A stretch of DNA of 28,646 nucleotides from Clostridia bacterium (GTDB taxonomy: Bacteria; Bacillota_E; RBS10-35; JAJYVN01). Position 1 is the stretch's first letter. The number at the start of each line of letters is the position of its first letter. Positions 14,444 to 22,765 of the stretch are shown in pieces. The translations under genes were made by a program, and so were the position numbers. The stretch covers positions 1 to 28,646 of the forward strand of contig DAHWHT010000076.1 of NCBI GenBank assembly GCA_027335515.1. Reading direction: 5' to 3'. Under the pieces are notes generated by a model. The model had not been told where the DNA came from. It made no database searches and saw nothing but the letters and a program-made list of their open reading frames with translations.

Positions 14444-17400
14444 TCACGTCGCAGCCGGGGCGCCGCCCCGCGGAGGCTCACCCGCGGGCCGGCGCCGTAC
14501 CACCGCCAGCAGGTCGCCCGCCCGGACGGCATCCCCGTTGACCACGGTGACGGCCGTCACCTGGCCGCCGTGGGGGGCGCGGATCACCGTCTGCATCTTC
14601 ATGGCCTCCAGCACCAGCAACGGGTCGCCGGAGGCCACCTCGGCCCCGCGCTCCACCTCGACGCGGATCACGTTGCCCGGCATGGGGCTTGCCACCTGGT
14701 CGGGGTCGGCGGGGTCGGCCGTGCGCCGGGCCGAGCCGCCGATGCCGATGGTGCGATCGACGACGGCAATGGCGCGCGCCGTGCCGTTGAGTTCGAATTG
14801 CAGCACGCGCCGGCCGTCGCTGTCTGCGGCGCCGATCGCCGTCAGCCGCAGCACGAGGGTCTTGCCCGGTTCGATGTCCACCTCGGTTTCATCGCCCGGG
14901 CGCATGCCGGTGAAGAACGTCTCGGTGTCCAATCCGGATGTGTCTCCATACTGCTCCAGGTGCCGGCGCAGCAGCCGATAGGGCTCCGGATACAGCACGG
15001 AGGTGAGCGCGTCCTGGGCGGATGCCGGGCGGCCCTCGCTCGTGGAAAGCGCCTCCCGGACCGCCTCAAGGTCGATGGGCGGCAGCACCGCGCCGAGGCG
15101 GTGGGCCGCAGGGGGGCGTCCCTTCAGTACGGCGGCCTGCAGCAGGGGAGGGAACGGTCGGGGGGGCTGCCCCATTTGGCCTCCGAGCAGTTGCACGACG
15201 GACTCCGGGAAGTCGAACCGGGCGACGCGCTCCTGGCCGGCCGCCGTGGCCAGGGCCGATTCGCCGAGCGCCTCCGGGTCGATCCCCTGCTGCACCAGGA
15301 AGAGGGCAAAGTCGCCGACTGCCTTGCTGCTCGGGGTCACCTTGATGATCCGGCCCAGCAGACGGTCGACGGCCTGGTAGGCGGTGACGATCTCCTCCCA
15401 CCGCCCCTCCATGCCCAGGGCCGCGGCCTGGGCGCGCAGGTTGGTGTATTGGCCGCCGGGCATTTCGGCGCGGTAGACACCGGAGGCGCCGGCGCCGGCT
15501 GGGCCCTCGAAGGCCGCGTACGCCGCCCGCCGCGCCGTCCAGCCTTCGGCGGCGCGGTCGCAGGCGTCCAGCGACAGGCCGGTGTCGCGCGGGCCCCCCC
15601 GCAGGGCGGCCACGACGGCGGTCAGGTTGGGCTGCGATGTGCCGCCGGCCATGGAGGCGACGGCCGCGTCGGCGATCTCCACGCCCGCCTCGGCCGCGGC
15701 GAGCACCGTGGCCACACCGGTGCCGGCGGTGTCGTGGGTGTGGAGGTGGACGGCAAGCCCCACTTCCTGGCGCAGGGCGCGGATCAGCCGGGTGGCGGCC
15801 GCGGGGCGCAGCAGTCCGGCCATGTCCTTGATGCCGATCAGGTGCACGCCCAGCGATTTGAGCTGGCGCGCGAGCCCGACGTAGTATTCGACGGTGTAGA
15901 GGTCCTCGGCGGGATCGGCGCAGTTGCCCGAGTAGCAAAGGGATCCTTCGACGAGCCGGCCGGTTTCCAAGGCCGCTTCGATGGCCACCCGCATGCCTTC
16001 GATCCAGTTGAGGCTGTCAAAGATGCGAAAGACGTCGATGCCGGCGTCCGCGGCGGCCGCGACGAAGGCCCGCACCACCCCGTCGGGGTAGTTCGCATAC
16101 CCCACCGCGTTGGCGCCGCGCAACAGCATCTGCAGGAGGGTGTGCGGCAGGGCGGCCCGCAGGGCGGCCAGGCGGTTCCACGGGGATTCGCGCAGGAAGC
16201 GCAACGCGGTGTCAAACGTGGCGCCTCCCCACATTTCCACGGAGAAAACGCCGTCCAAGTAGTCCGCCGTCCGCGCCGCCGCCACCAGATCGCGGGTGCG
16301 GACGCGCGTGGCGAGCAGGGACTGATGGGCGTCGCGGAAGGTGGTGTCCGTGATGTGGAGCCGGGGGTCCTCCCGCAATCGCCGGACGACGGCCGCCGGC
16401 CCTTCGCGCGCCAGCAACGGCCGCAGACCCGACGGGACCGGGCCGCGCGCCGGTGGGGCGCCGGTCACCGCCGCCGCTCGGTCGGACGTGGTGCGGGTCG
16501 GTTGGGCCGCGCCGTTTCCACCGCCGTTGACGGTGACTTCGGCGATGTATGCCAGGAGCTTGTTGCCGCGGTCCCGGGCCGCGGGGTAGGAGAGCAGTTC
16601 GGGGCTGCGGTCCACGAACCCGGTGTCTACCTGTCCGGCGCGGAAACGGGGGTGGCCGACGACTTCGAGCAGGAAGCCGAGGTTCGTACGCAGGCCGCGG
16701 ATGCGGAACTCGCCGAGTGAACGGCGCATCTTGGCCACGGCGCCCGGGAAGGTCGGCGCCCAGGCGGAGCACTTGACCAGCAGGGAGTCGAAGTGCGGCG
16801 AGACGACGGCGCCGGCCTCCGCCCCCGCACCGTCCAGGCGGATGCCAAAGCCTCCGGGGGAGCGGTAGGTGAGGATGCGTCCGACGTCCGGCATGAAGCC
16901 GTTCTTGGGATCCTCGGCGGTGACCCGGCACTGGATGGCAAAGCCGCGGCACGCCACGGCGGCCTGGTCGGGCAGGCCGATCTCCGGATCGCCCAGGCCG
17001 TACCCCTGGGCGATGCGCAGCTGCGCCTGCACGAGGTCGACGCCCGTGACCAACTCCGTGATGGTGTGCTCCACCTGGATGCGCGGGTTGACTTCCAGGA
17101 AATAGAACTGGCCGTCGGGCGCCAGCAGGAACTCGACCGTACCGGCGCTGACGTAGCCGACGGACGCCATGAGGCGCACGGCGGCCGCCGCGATGCGCCC
17201 GCGCGTCGCGGCGTCCAATCCGACCGCGGGCGCCACCTCGACCAGCTTCTGGCTGCGGCGCTGCACGGAGCAGTCGCGCTCCCAAAGGTGCAGGAGTTGG
17301 CCGCGGGCGTCACCCAATACCTGGACCTCGATGTGGCGGGCGCCTGCGATTGCGGCCTCAAGGTAGACGGCGCCCCGGCCGAAGGCCCCCGCCGCCTCGG

Positions 17401-17971
17401 AGCGCGCCGCCTGAAGTGCCGCTCGCAACCCGGTCTCGTCGCGCACCAGCCGAATGCCGCGGCCGCCGCCGCCGAACACGGCTTTGACCATGAGCGGAAA
17501 GCCGATGTTGCGCGCCGCCGCGAGCGCGGCCGCCTCGTCGTCGACCGGCGCGGAGGTGCCGGGCGCCACCGGGAGGCCCGCTTCGACGGCGCACCGCCGG
17601 GCTGCCGCCTTGTCGCCGAACAGCTCAAGGTGCTCGGGCCGTGGGCCGATGAAGGCGATGCCGGCCGCAGCGCAGGCCCGCGCAAAGGGTGCGCTTTCGG
17701 AGAGGAAGCCGTAGCCGGGGTGCACGGCGTCCACGGCCTTGGCCGCGGCCAGGGCAACGAGGCCGTCGATGTCGAGGTAGGCCTCCACCGGCGACCGGCC
17801 GCGCCCGATCTCATATGCCTCATCCGCCTTGACGCGGTGCAGGGCGTAGCGATCCTCGTGGGCGTACACCGCCACCGTGGGAATCTGAAGCTCCGTGCAG
17901 GCCCGAAAGACACGAATGGCGATCTCGCCGCGGTTCGCCACCAAAACCTTGCGCAGCCGCGCCGTCGGCAA
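14444..17971 (-). CDS. pyc: Pyruvate carboxylase, single chain
   Basis: 1175 residues from TTG 17971, behind AGGGGGG with an 8-base spacer; the open frame runs about 480 bases further upstream but without homology. Order: biotin carboxylase domain (KVLVANRGEIAIRVFRAC at the start, FGGGGRGIRLV ATP loop, FLEVNPRIQVEHT), carboxyltransferase barrel (DTTFRDAHQSLLATRVRTRD, GIKDMAGLL), and a C-terminal biotin carrier domain with the biotinylated lysine in EAMKMQT (about residue 1125). Length and order match bacterial pyruvate carboxylases (about 1145 residues). It makes oxaloacetate from pyruvate and bicarbonate with ATP, refilling the TCA cycle in the cytoplasm. It stands alone on the minus strand, divergent from metE and convergent with the beta-helix lipoprotein. 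Confidence 0.97.
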   Translation of the reverse strand: MPTARLRKVLVANRGEIAIRVFRACTELQIPTVAVYAHEDRYALHRVKADEAYEIGRGRSPVEAYLDIDGLVALAAAKAVDAVHPGYGFLSESAPFARACAAAGIAFIGPRPEHLELFGDKAAARRCAVEAGLPVAPGTSAPVDDEAAALAAARNIGFPLMVKAVFGGGGRGIRLVRDETGLRAALQAARSEAAGAFGRGAVYLEAAIAGARHIEVQVLGDARGQLLHLWERDCSVQRRSQKLVEVAPAVGLDAATRGRIAAAAVRLMASVGYVSAGTVEFLLAPDGQFYFLEVNPRIQVEHTITELVTGVDLVQAQLRIAQGYGLGDPEIGLPDQAAVACRGFAIQCRVTAEDPKNGFMPDVGRILTYRSPGGFGIRLDGAGAEAGAVVSPHFDSLLVKCSAWAPTFPGAVAKMRRSLGEFRIRGLRTNLGFLLEVVGHPRFRAGQVDTGFVDRSPELLSYPAARDRGNKLLAYIAEVTVNGGGNGAAQPTRTTSDRAAAVTGAPPARGPVPSGLRPLLAREGPAAVVRRLREDPRLHITDTTFRDAHQSLLATRVRTRDLVAAARTADYLDGVFSVEMWGGATFDTALRFLRESPWNRLAALRAALPHTLLQMLLRGANAVGYANYPDGVVRAFVAAAADAGIDVFRIFDSLNWIEGMRVAIEAALETGRLVEGSLCYSGNCADPAEDLYTVEYYVGLARQLKSLGVHLIGIKDMAGLLRPAAATRLIRALRQEVGLAVHLHTHDTAGTGVATVLAAAEAGVEIADAAVASMAGGTSQPNLTAVVAALRGGPRDTGLSLDACDRAAEGWTARRAAYAAFEGPAGAGASGVYRAEMPGGQYTNLRAQAAALGMEGRWEEIVTAYQAVDRLLGRIIKVTPSSKAVGDFALFLVQQGIDPEALGESALATAAGQERVARFDFPESVVQLLGGQMGQPPRPFPPLLQAAVLKGRPPAAHRLGAVLPPIDLEAVREALSTSEGRPASAQDALTSVLYPEPYRLLRRHLEQYGDTSGLDTETFFTGMRPGDETEVDIEPGKTLVLRLTAIGAADSDGRRVLQFELNGTARAIAVVDRTIGIGGSARRTADPADPDQVASPMPGNVIRVEVERGAEVASGDPLLVLEAMKMQTVIRAPHGGQVTAVTVVNGDAVRAGDLLAVVRRRPAGEPPRGGAPAAT

Positions 17972-18420
17972 CGGTTTATCCCCCCTGGTGTGAAGCCCGC
18001 GCGAGGGCGCGTGCTCCCGCCCTGTCGGACGCCCGCTGCGCGGCCATCGTGCGCCGGGCCCCACTTCGCCGCGCCGGGTCCGGATCACTGCTCGCCGCGC
18101 CGGCCGCGTCGGCGGAGCGACGAGCCGGTTTGCGTGCGGCGCGCCTGGGACTCGGCCCCTGCCGGCTCCGCCGCTTGGAGTGGATGGCGCGGCCGGAGAC
18201 CGCCGTGGTACCATGCGTCGACCGGTACGGTGGCACGGTGTGTCCCCGGGCACGCCCACAGGAAATGGACCGGACGGGGTCGAACGGCGCTGGACCGCCC
18301 GTTCGCTGGACGGGCGGGGCATGGCCGCAGCACCGTGGCGCTCCAGATCGGATCCAAGTAGCCATGGAACCGTCATCACGAGCGGCCCGCACAGGGCCGT
18401 TTTCTGGGGAGGACGAAGGC
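17972..18420. promoter_or_regulatory. Divergent regulatory region between pyruvate carboxylase and metE
   Basis: 449 bases without a credible gene. It must hold both promoters. The metE side contains a perfect hairpin (18295-18317) and a stretch ACGGTGGCACGGTG near 18229-18242 that is only partly like the T-box consensus AGGGTGGNACCGCG. I could not recognise a SAM or cobalamin riboswitch. The ribosome site for metE is GGGGAGGA about 7 bases before GTG 18421. Confidence 0.45.
18295..18317 (+). terminator. Perfect hairpin in the metE leader (possible attenuator)
   Basis: An 8-bp stem CCGCCCGT (18295-18302) and ACGGGCGG (18310-18317) with a 7-base loop, about 100 bases before the metE start. 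There is no T-tract, so it may instead be a structural element of the leader RNA. Confidence 0.35.
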
Positions 18421-20724
18421 GTGATCCGCTCGACCAACCTCGGGTATCCACGCATCGGCGCGCGTCGCGAGCTCAAGCGGGCCCTGGAGGGGCATTGGGC
18501 CGGTGAACTCACGGCCGCGTCGCTGGAGGGCGTGGCGGACGAGTTGGTTGCCGCGGGTCTGGCCACCCAGCGGCAGGCCGGCATCGACATCGTTCCGGTC
18601 AATGACTTTTCCCTATATGACCACGTGTTGGACGCCACCGCCCTGGTCGGGGCGGTCCCCGACCGCTTCCACTGGGATGCCCAGGCCGAGGGGGTCGACC
18701 TCGCCACGTACTTTGCGATGGCACGCGGGGTGCAGCGTCCGGGCCTGGACGCGTCGGCGCTGGAGATGACCAAGTGGTTTGACACGAACTACCACTACCT
18801 GGTGCCGGAGTTCGTCGCCGACCAGCGGTTTCGGTTGGCCAGCGACAAGCCGCTGCGCGCGTTGGAGGCCGGCCAGGCGGCCGGGGTTGAGGCGCGGGTG
18901 GTGCTGCTGGGGCCGCTGAGCTACCTGTTGCTCGGCAAGGCCAAGGTGGACGGGCTCGACCCGCTGGCCCACCACTTGGACGCGGTGCTTGAGGTGTACA
19001 CCGAGGTGGTCCGGCAGCTGTCGCGCCGGGGTGCCCGCTGGATCCAGTTCGACGAGCCCTGTCTGGTGCAGGACCGGACGCCGGCCGAACTGGCGGCGCT
19101 GCGTCAGTGCTACGCCGCCCTGGACCGGGCGCGCGGCGGGGACACGCGCTTTGTCGTGGCCACGTACTTCGGCGACGTGGACGGCGCGTACGGTGCGTTG
19201 ACGGGGCTGGCCGTGGACGCCATCGCGCTGGACTTCGTGCGCGGCGCGGGCAACCTGGCCAAGGTCCGCTCCGCCTGGCCGCGGGGCAAGACGCTCATCG
19301 CCGGTGTGGTGGACGGCCGCAACGTCTGGATCAGCGACCTGCGCGCCCGCATGCACCTGCTGGAGGAACTGGCCGGAATGGTCGGACCGGATCACCTGCA
19401 GGTGGCGCCGTCGTGCTCGCTGCTGCACGCGCCGATGGACCTCAAGCTTGAGCGGGGTCTGGACCCGGAGGTTCGGCCCTGGTTGGCGTTCGCCCGTCAG
19501 AAGTTGGACGAGGTGGTCGTGCTCACCCGCGCGCTCAACGAAGGTGCGGGGGCCGTGTCGACCGCGCTGGACGCCAACGCCGCCGCCCTGGAGCGGCGAC
19601 GCAGCGCGCACCGCCTGCACGATCCCGCGGTGGCCCAGCGGGTGGCGGACCTGGCTCCGCAGGATTTCCGTCGCCGCAGCGCCTATGCGGTGCGCGCCGC
19701 CGCCCAGGCCGAGCGCCTGGGCCTGCCGACGCTGCCGACGACGACGATCGGTTCGTTTCCTCAGACGGCCGAGGTGCGCCAACTGCGCCAGCAGTGGCGC
19801 AGCAAGGAGCTTTCGGACGCGGCCTACACTGAGGCCGTGGAGGCGGAGATTCGCCGCACGGTGGGGATCCAGGAAGAGATCGGTCTGGACATGCTTGTGC
19901 ACGGTGAGTTCGAGCGCAACGACATGGTGGAATACTTCGGCGAGCAGTTGGACGGCTTCCTTTTCACGCGGCACGGCTGGGTGCAATCCTACGGCAGTCG
20001 CTACGTCAAGCCGCCGATCCTGTATGGGACGGTGCGTCGACCGCGCGCGATGACCGTGCGCTGGTCCGCCTTCGCCCAGGGCTGCAGCCGCAGGCCGGTC
20101 AAGGGGATGCTCACCGGTCCGGTGACCATCCTCCAGTGGTCGTTTGTGCGCGACGACCAGAGTCGCGAACGCACCTGCCAGGAGATTGCCCTGGCCATCC
20201 GCGATGAGGTGTGCGACCTGGAGCGCGCGGGGATCGCGGCGATCCAGATCGACGAGCCGGCGCTGCGCGAGGGCCTGCCGCTGCGCAAGCGCGAGTGGGA
20301 GGAGTACCTGCGGTGGGCGACGGCCGCCTTCCGCCTGTCGGCCGCCGGGGTCGAGGACCGGACCCAGATCCATACGCACATGTGCTATGGAGAGTTCGCG
20401 GATATTATCGACGCGATCTCGTCGCTGGACGCCGATGTCATCTCCATCGAAAACGCCCGCTCCGGGGCGGAACTGCTGCGGGTGTTTCGGGAGCATGGCT
20501 ACGACAAGGGCATCGGCCCCGGCGTCTACGACATCCATTCACCGCGGGTGCCTGCGGTGGACGAGATGGTCGGGCTGCTGCGCGAGACCCTGGCGGTGCT
20601 TCAGCGCGAGCACGTTTGGGTGAACCCCGACTGCGGACTGAAGACCCGCGGCTGGCCGGAGACGACCGCGGCGCTGCGCAACATGGTGGCCGCCGCTCGC
20701 GTGGTGCGCGCCGAACGCGGCTGA
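18421..20724 (+). CDS. metE: Cobalamin-independent methionine synthase
   Basis: 767 residues from GTG 18421 behind GGGGAGGA. The usual length is about 755. The N-terminal barrel starts with TNLGYPRIGARRELK, the family's opening motif. The C-terminal barrel starts with TTTIGSFPQTAEVRQLR. Zinc ligands are present: His and Cys in QIHTHMCYGEF, Glu in ISIENARSG and the late Cys in NPDCGLKTRGW. Substrate-contact motifs GPGVYDIHSPRVP are also intact. It transfers a methyl group from 5-methyltetrahydrofolate polyglutamate to homocysteine in the cytoplasm. trpA follows after 20 bases, so the two are probably co-transcribed. Its long leader suggests regulated expression, but I could not assign the signal. 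Confidence 0.97.
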   Translation: MIRSTNLGYPRIGARRELKRALEGHWAGELTAASLEGVADELVAAGLATQRQAGIDIVPVNDFSLYDHVLDATALVGAVPDRFHWDAQAEGVDLATYFAMARGVQRPGLDASALEMTKWFDTNYHYLVPEFVADQRFRLASDKPLRALEAGQAAGVEARVVLLGPLSYLLLGKAKVDGLDPLAHHLDAVLEVYTEVVRQLSRRGARWIQFDEPCLVQDRTPAELAALRQCYAALDRARGGDTRFVVATYFGDVDGAYGALTGLAVDAIALDFVRGAGNLAKVRSAWPRGKTLIAGVVDGRNVWISDLRARMHLLEELAGMVGPDHLQVAPSCSLLHAPMDLKLERGLDPEVRPWLAFARQKLDEVVVLTRALNEGAGAVSTALDANAAALERRRSAHRLHDPAVAQRVADLAPQDFRRRSAYAVRAAAQAERLGLPTLPTTTIGSFPQTAEVRQLRQQWRSKELSDAAYTEAVEAEIRRTVGIQEEIGLDMLVHGEFERNDMVEYFGEQLDGFLFTRHGWVQSYGSRYVKPPILYGTVRRPRAMTVRWSAFAQGCSRRPVKGMLTGPVTILQWSFVRDDQSRERTCQEIALAIRDEVCDLERAGIAAIQIDEPALREGLPLRKREWEEYLRWATAAFRLSAAGVEDRTQIHTHMCYGEFADIIDAISSLDADVISIENARSGAELLRVFREHGYDKGIGPGVYDIHSPRVPAVDEMVGLLRETLAVLQREHVWVNPDCGLKTRGWPETTAALRNMVAAARVVRAERG

Positions 20725-20744
20725 GGTAGGGGGGGCGCGGCGGC

Positions 20745-21575
20745 ATGGAGCGGGGGCGGCCGGGGCTTGGTGCCGCGCTGGCCGCCTGCCGGGCGGCCGG
20801 GCGCAAGGCTCTGGTTTCGTATGCGATGCTTGGGGATCCGGACGTCGCGACCTCCCTGGCGGTGGTGCGGGCGATGGCCGCCGCCGGGGCGGACGCGGTC
20901 GAGTTGGGTGTGCCCTTTTCGGATCCGTTGGCCGACGGGCCCATCATTCAGGCGGCCGGTGGGCGGGCGCTGGCCGGTGGCCTGCGCGTGGGTGGTATGG
21001 CGCCGGTCGTCGGCGCCATCCGGGATGCGGTGGATTGCCCGTTGGCGTTGATGAGCTATGTGAATCCGCTCCTGCAGCGCGGCTATTTGGAATTCGTCGC
21101 GGCGATGGCGGCGGCGGGTGTCGACGCGCTGGTCGTTCCGGATCTACCGCTGGAGGAGACGACGCCCCTGGGGGCGGCCTGCCGCAGCCGCGGCCTCGAC
21201 CTTGTGGGGTTTGCGGCCCCGACGTCGACCGACGCGCGGCTCGCGGCGGTGGCCGGTGCCGCGTCCGGTTTCGTCTATTGTGTGTCGGTGGCCGGGGTCA
21301 CCGGTCCGCGGGCCGACACCCTGGAGCGGGTGCCGGCGACCGTGGCCCGTTTGCGGCGCGTGACCGACCTGCCCGTTTTGGTCGGGTTCGGTATCGACGG
21401 TCCCGAGAAGGCCGCGGCTGCGGCCGCGCTCGCCGACGGGGTGATCGTCGCGTCCTGGATCGTGGGCGCGTTGGCGGACCTCGGGCCCGGCGCCACGCCC
21501 GCGCAGCGGGCCGCCCTCGCGGGCGCGATGGTCGGCAGCCTGCGCCGCGCGCTGGACGACGTGGCGGGGGGGTGA
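20745..21575 (+). CDS. trpA: Tryptophan synthase alpha subunit
   Basis: 276 residues from ATG 20745, preceded by a G-rich ribosome site. The catalytic Glu and Asp lie in AVELGVPFSDPLADGPIIQA (equivalents of Glu49 and Asp60 of the enteric enzyme). The phosphate-binding region VLVGFGIDGPEKAAA and the mobile loop segment VYCVSVAGVTGPR are conserved. It cleaves indole-3-glycerol phosphate to indole and glyceraldehyde 3-phosphate, normally passing indole to TrpB. No trpB or other trp gene is next to it, and it follows metE, which is unusual. It may partner with a distant TrpB or act as a stand-alone indole-glycerol-phosphate lyase. Confidence 0.94.
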   Translation: MERGRPGLGAALAACRAAGRKALVSYAMLGDPDVATSLAVVRAMAAAGADAVELGVPFSDPLADGPIIQAAGGRALAGGLRVGGMAPVVGAIRDAVDCPLALMSYVNPLLQRGYLEFVAAMAAAGVDALVVPDLPLEETTPLGAACRSRGLDLVGFAAPTSTDARLAAVAGAASGFVYCVSVAGVTGPRADTLERVPATVARLRRVTDLPVLVGFGIDGPEKAAAAAALADGVIVASWIVGALADLGPGATPAQRAALAGAMVGSLRRALDDVAGG

Positions 21576-21588
21576 GGGGGCCCCGGCG

Positions 21589-21813
21589 GTGCGGCGTGGG
21601 CAGGGGGTTGCCCAGGTGCATGTGATGACCGGCGGGAGGCCGGACAACAGCATCCCCACCCTGCCGTTGTACATGTTCCGGGTGGGTTGGCGCGACTTTC
21701 ACATGGGCTACGCCGCAGCCATCGCCTGACTGTTCTTTGCGGTTGTGCTTGCGTTGGTCGGGGCGGTCTTTGCCCTGACCCGCCGCCGCGTGCACTACGA
21801 GGTGGGGGGTTGA
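21589..21813 (+). pseudogene. C-terminal fragment of a MalF-type sugar ABC permease with in-frame stop
   Basis: Reading from 21589 gives VHVMTGGRPDNSIPTLPLYM then FRVGWRDFHMGYAAAIA, the typical last periplasmic loop and final helix start of MalF/UgpA-type permeases. An in-frame TGA at 21727-21729 interrupts the helix where the family commonly has Trp. The frame then continues with LFFAVVLALVGAVFALTRRR and ends at 21813. Everything before this region, including the EAA loop and about 200 residues, is missing, so the 5' part was deleted next to trpA. It overlaps the following permease remnant by one base (TGATG), as intact malF-malG pairs often do. Confidence 0.75.
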
Positions 21814-22609
21814 TGAGGCGGGCCGTGGGGGCCGGGCCGGTCGTGGCCAGGGTGGCGCTCGGGCGGTGGCCGTCATGGCCGCCCCACGTGCGCAACTTCG
21901 CGGCGATGTGGGCGATGTTTCCCCTGCTGCGCGATCTGAACAACACGCTGCGCATCGTGGTTCCGGCGACCGCGGGCCATGTGCTGGCCTCGGTCCTTGC
22001 TGGCTACGGCTTCGCGCGCGGTCGCTTCCCGGGGCGCGACGCGCTGTTTGTGGTCTGCCTGGCGGGAATGCTGGTGCCGGAACTCGCGACCCTGGTACCG
22101 ACCTTCCTGCTCTTTCGTGCCCGGCGCTGGATCAACACCGATTACCCCCTGATCGTGCCCGCCTGCTTCGGCACCCCGTTCACGATCTTTCGGTATCGGC
22201 AGTTTTTTCGCACCCTGCCGCTGGAGTTGGAGGAGGCGGCGCGCATCGACGGTGCCGGCGCCTGGCGACTTGGTGGTCGGTGATCATGCCCAATGCCTGG
22301 GCGTCCATCGCAGTGGCGGCCATCCTCTCGTTCAGCACGGGGTGGAATGCTTTCATGCGTCCGCTGATCTACCTCAATGCGCCGCGCACGTACACGCGGA
22401 GCATCGCCCTGGCCGGGCTGCTGGCGCGACACAGCGGCGCGACTCCCTGGAATGTGAGGATGGCCGCGGCGGCCTGCACCCTCGCCCCGCTCGCCCTGGT
22501 GGTGCTCGCAGGGCGTCGCCGGCTGCTGGCCGGACTCGTCACGAGCGCGTCGGTCGGACGTTGGGCGCGACACGTCCGGCCACGCGCCGGCCGGTGCGTT
22601 CCGTGGTAA
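21813..22609 (+). pseudogene. MalG-type sugar ABC permease, N-terminally truncated and frameshifted
   Basis: From ATG 21813 the frame gives a short odd lead, then LNNTLRIVVPATAGHVLASV, LAGYGFARGRFPGRDALF, and FRYRQFFRTLPLELEEAARIDGAGAW. This is the family's EAA loop (E-A-A-x-I-D-G). The first membrane helix expected before this is missing. Near 22262-22275 the frame runs into a stop (22283), while the next frame continues in register with WWSVIMPNAWASIAVAAILS, FSTGWNAFMRPLIYLN and the final helices to 22609. A single-base deletion restores the family pattern. The result is a clear pseudogene. Confidence 0.82.
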
Positions 22610-22626
22610 CGCCGCGGTAACGGCGG
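22605..22626 (+). repeat. Tandem 11-base near-repeat upstream of the SLH-protein gene
   Basis: GGTAACGCCGC (22605-22615) is followed at once by GGTAACGGCGG (22616-22626). The period is about one helical turn, which suits a protein binding one face of the DNA. It overlaps the end of the MalG remnant and lies 140 bases before the SLH-gene start. Confidence 0.35.
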
Positions 22627-22740
22627 TTTGCTATGCCTTATGGGCGTGCGCGTTCCGGTGGGCGCCGGAGGCGGTGGCCCGGCGGGCGCGGCGTTGGCCC
22701 GATGGAGGCGGGCGACGCAAGAGAGAGGGTAGCGGCAGAC

Positions 22741-22764
22741 GGGAGGAAGAGGAGGAGAGGAGAG
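22741..22764 (+). promoter_or_regulatory. Purine-only ribosome-loading tract before the SLH-protein gene
   Basis: An unbroken 24-base run of G and A made of several GGAGG/GAGGA units ends one base before the TTG start at 22766. It offers multiple overlapping Shine-Dalgarno matches, expected for an abundant surface protein, and it decides the TTG start. Confidence 0.65.
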
Positions 22765-22765
22765 T

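Noticed and set aside
14345..16720. A 791-codon plus-strand open frame opposite pyruvate carboxylase
   Set aside because: It is the complement of conserved carboxyltransferase and biotin-carrier sequence; no independent motif or ribosome site.
18229..18242. T-box riboswitch in the metE leader
   Set aside because: Only 11 of 14 consensus positions match, no specifier stem could be identified, and the nearby hairpin lacks a T-tract; kept only as a question.
18613..20538. A 641-codon minus-strand open frame opposite metE
   Set aside because: It mirrors conserved MetE codons and has no domain of its own.
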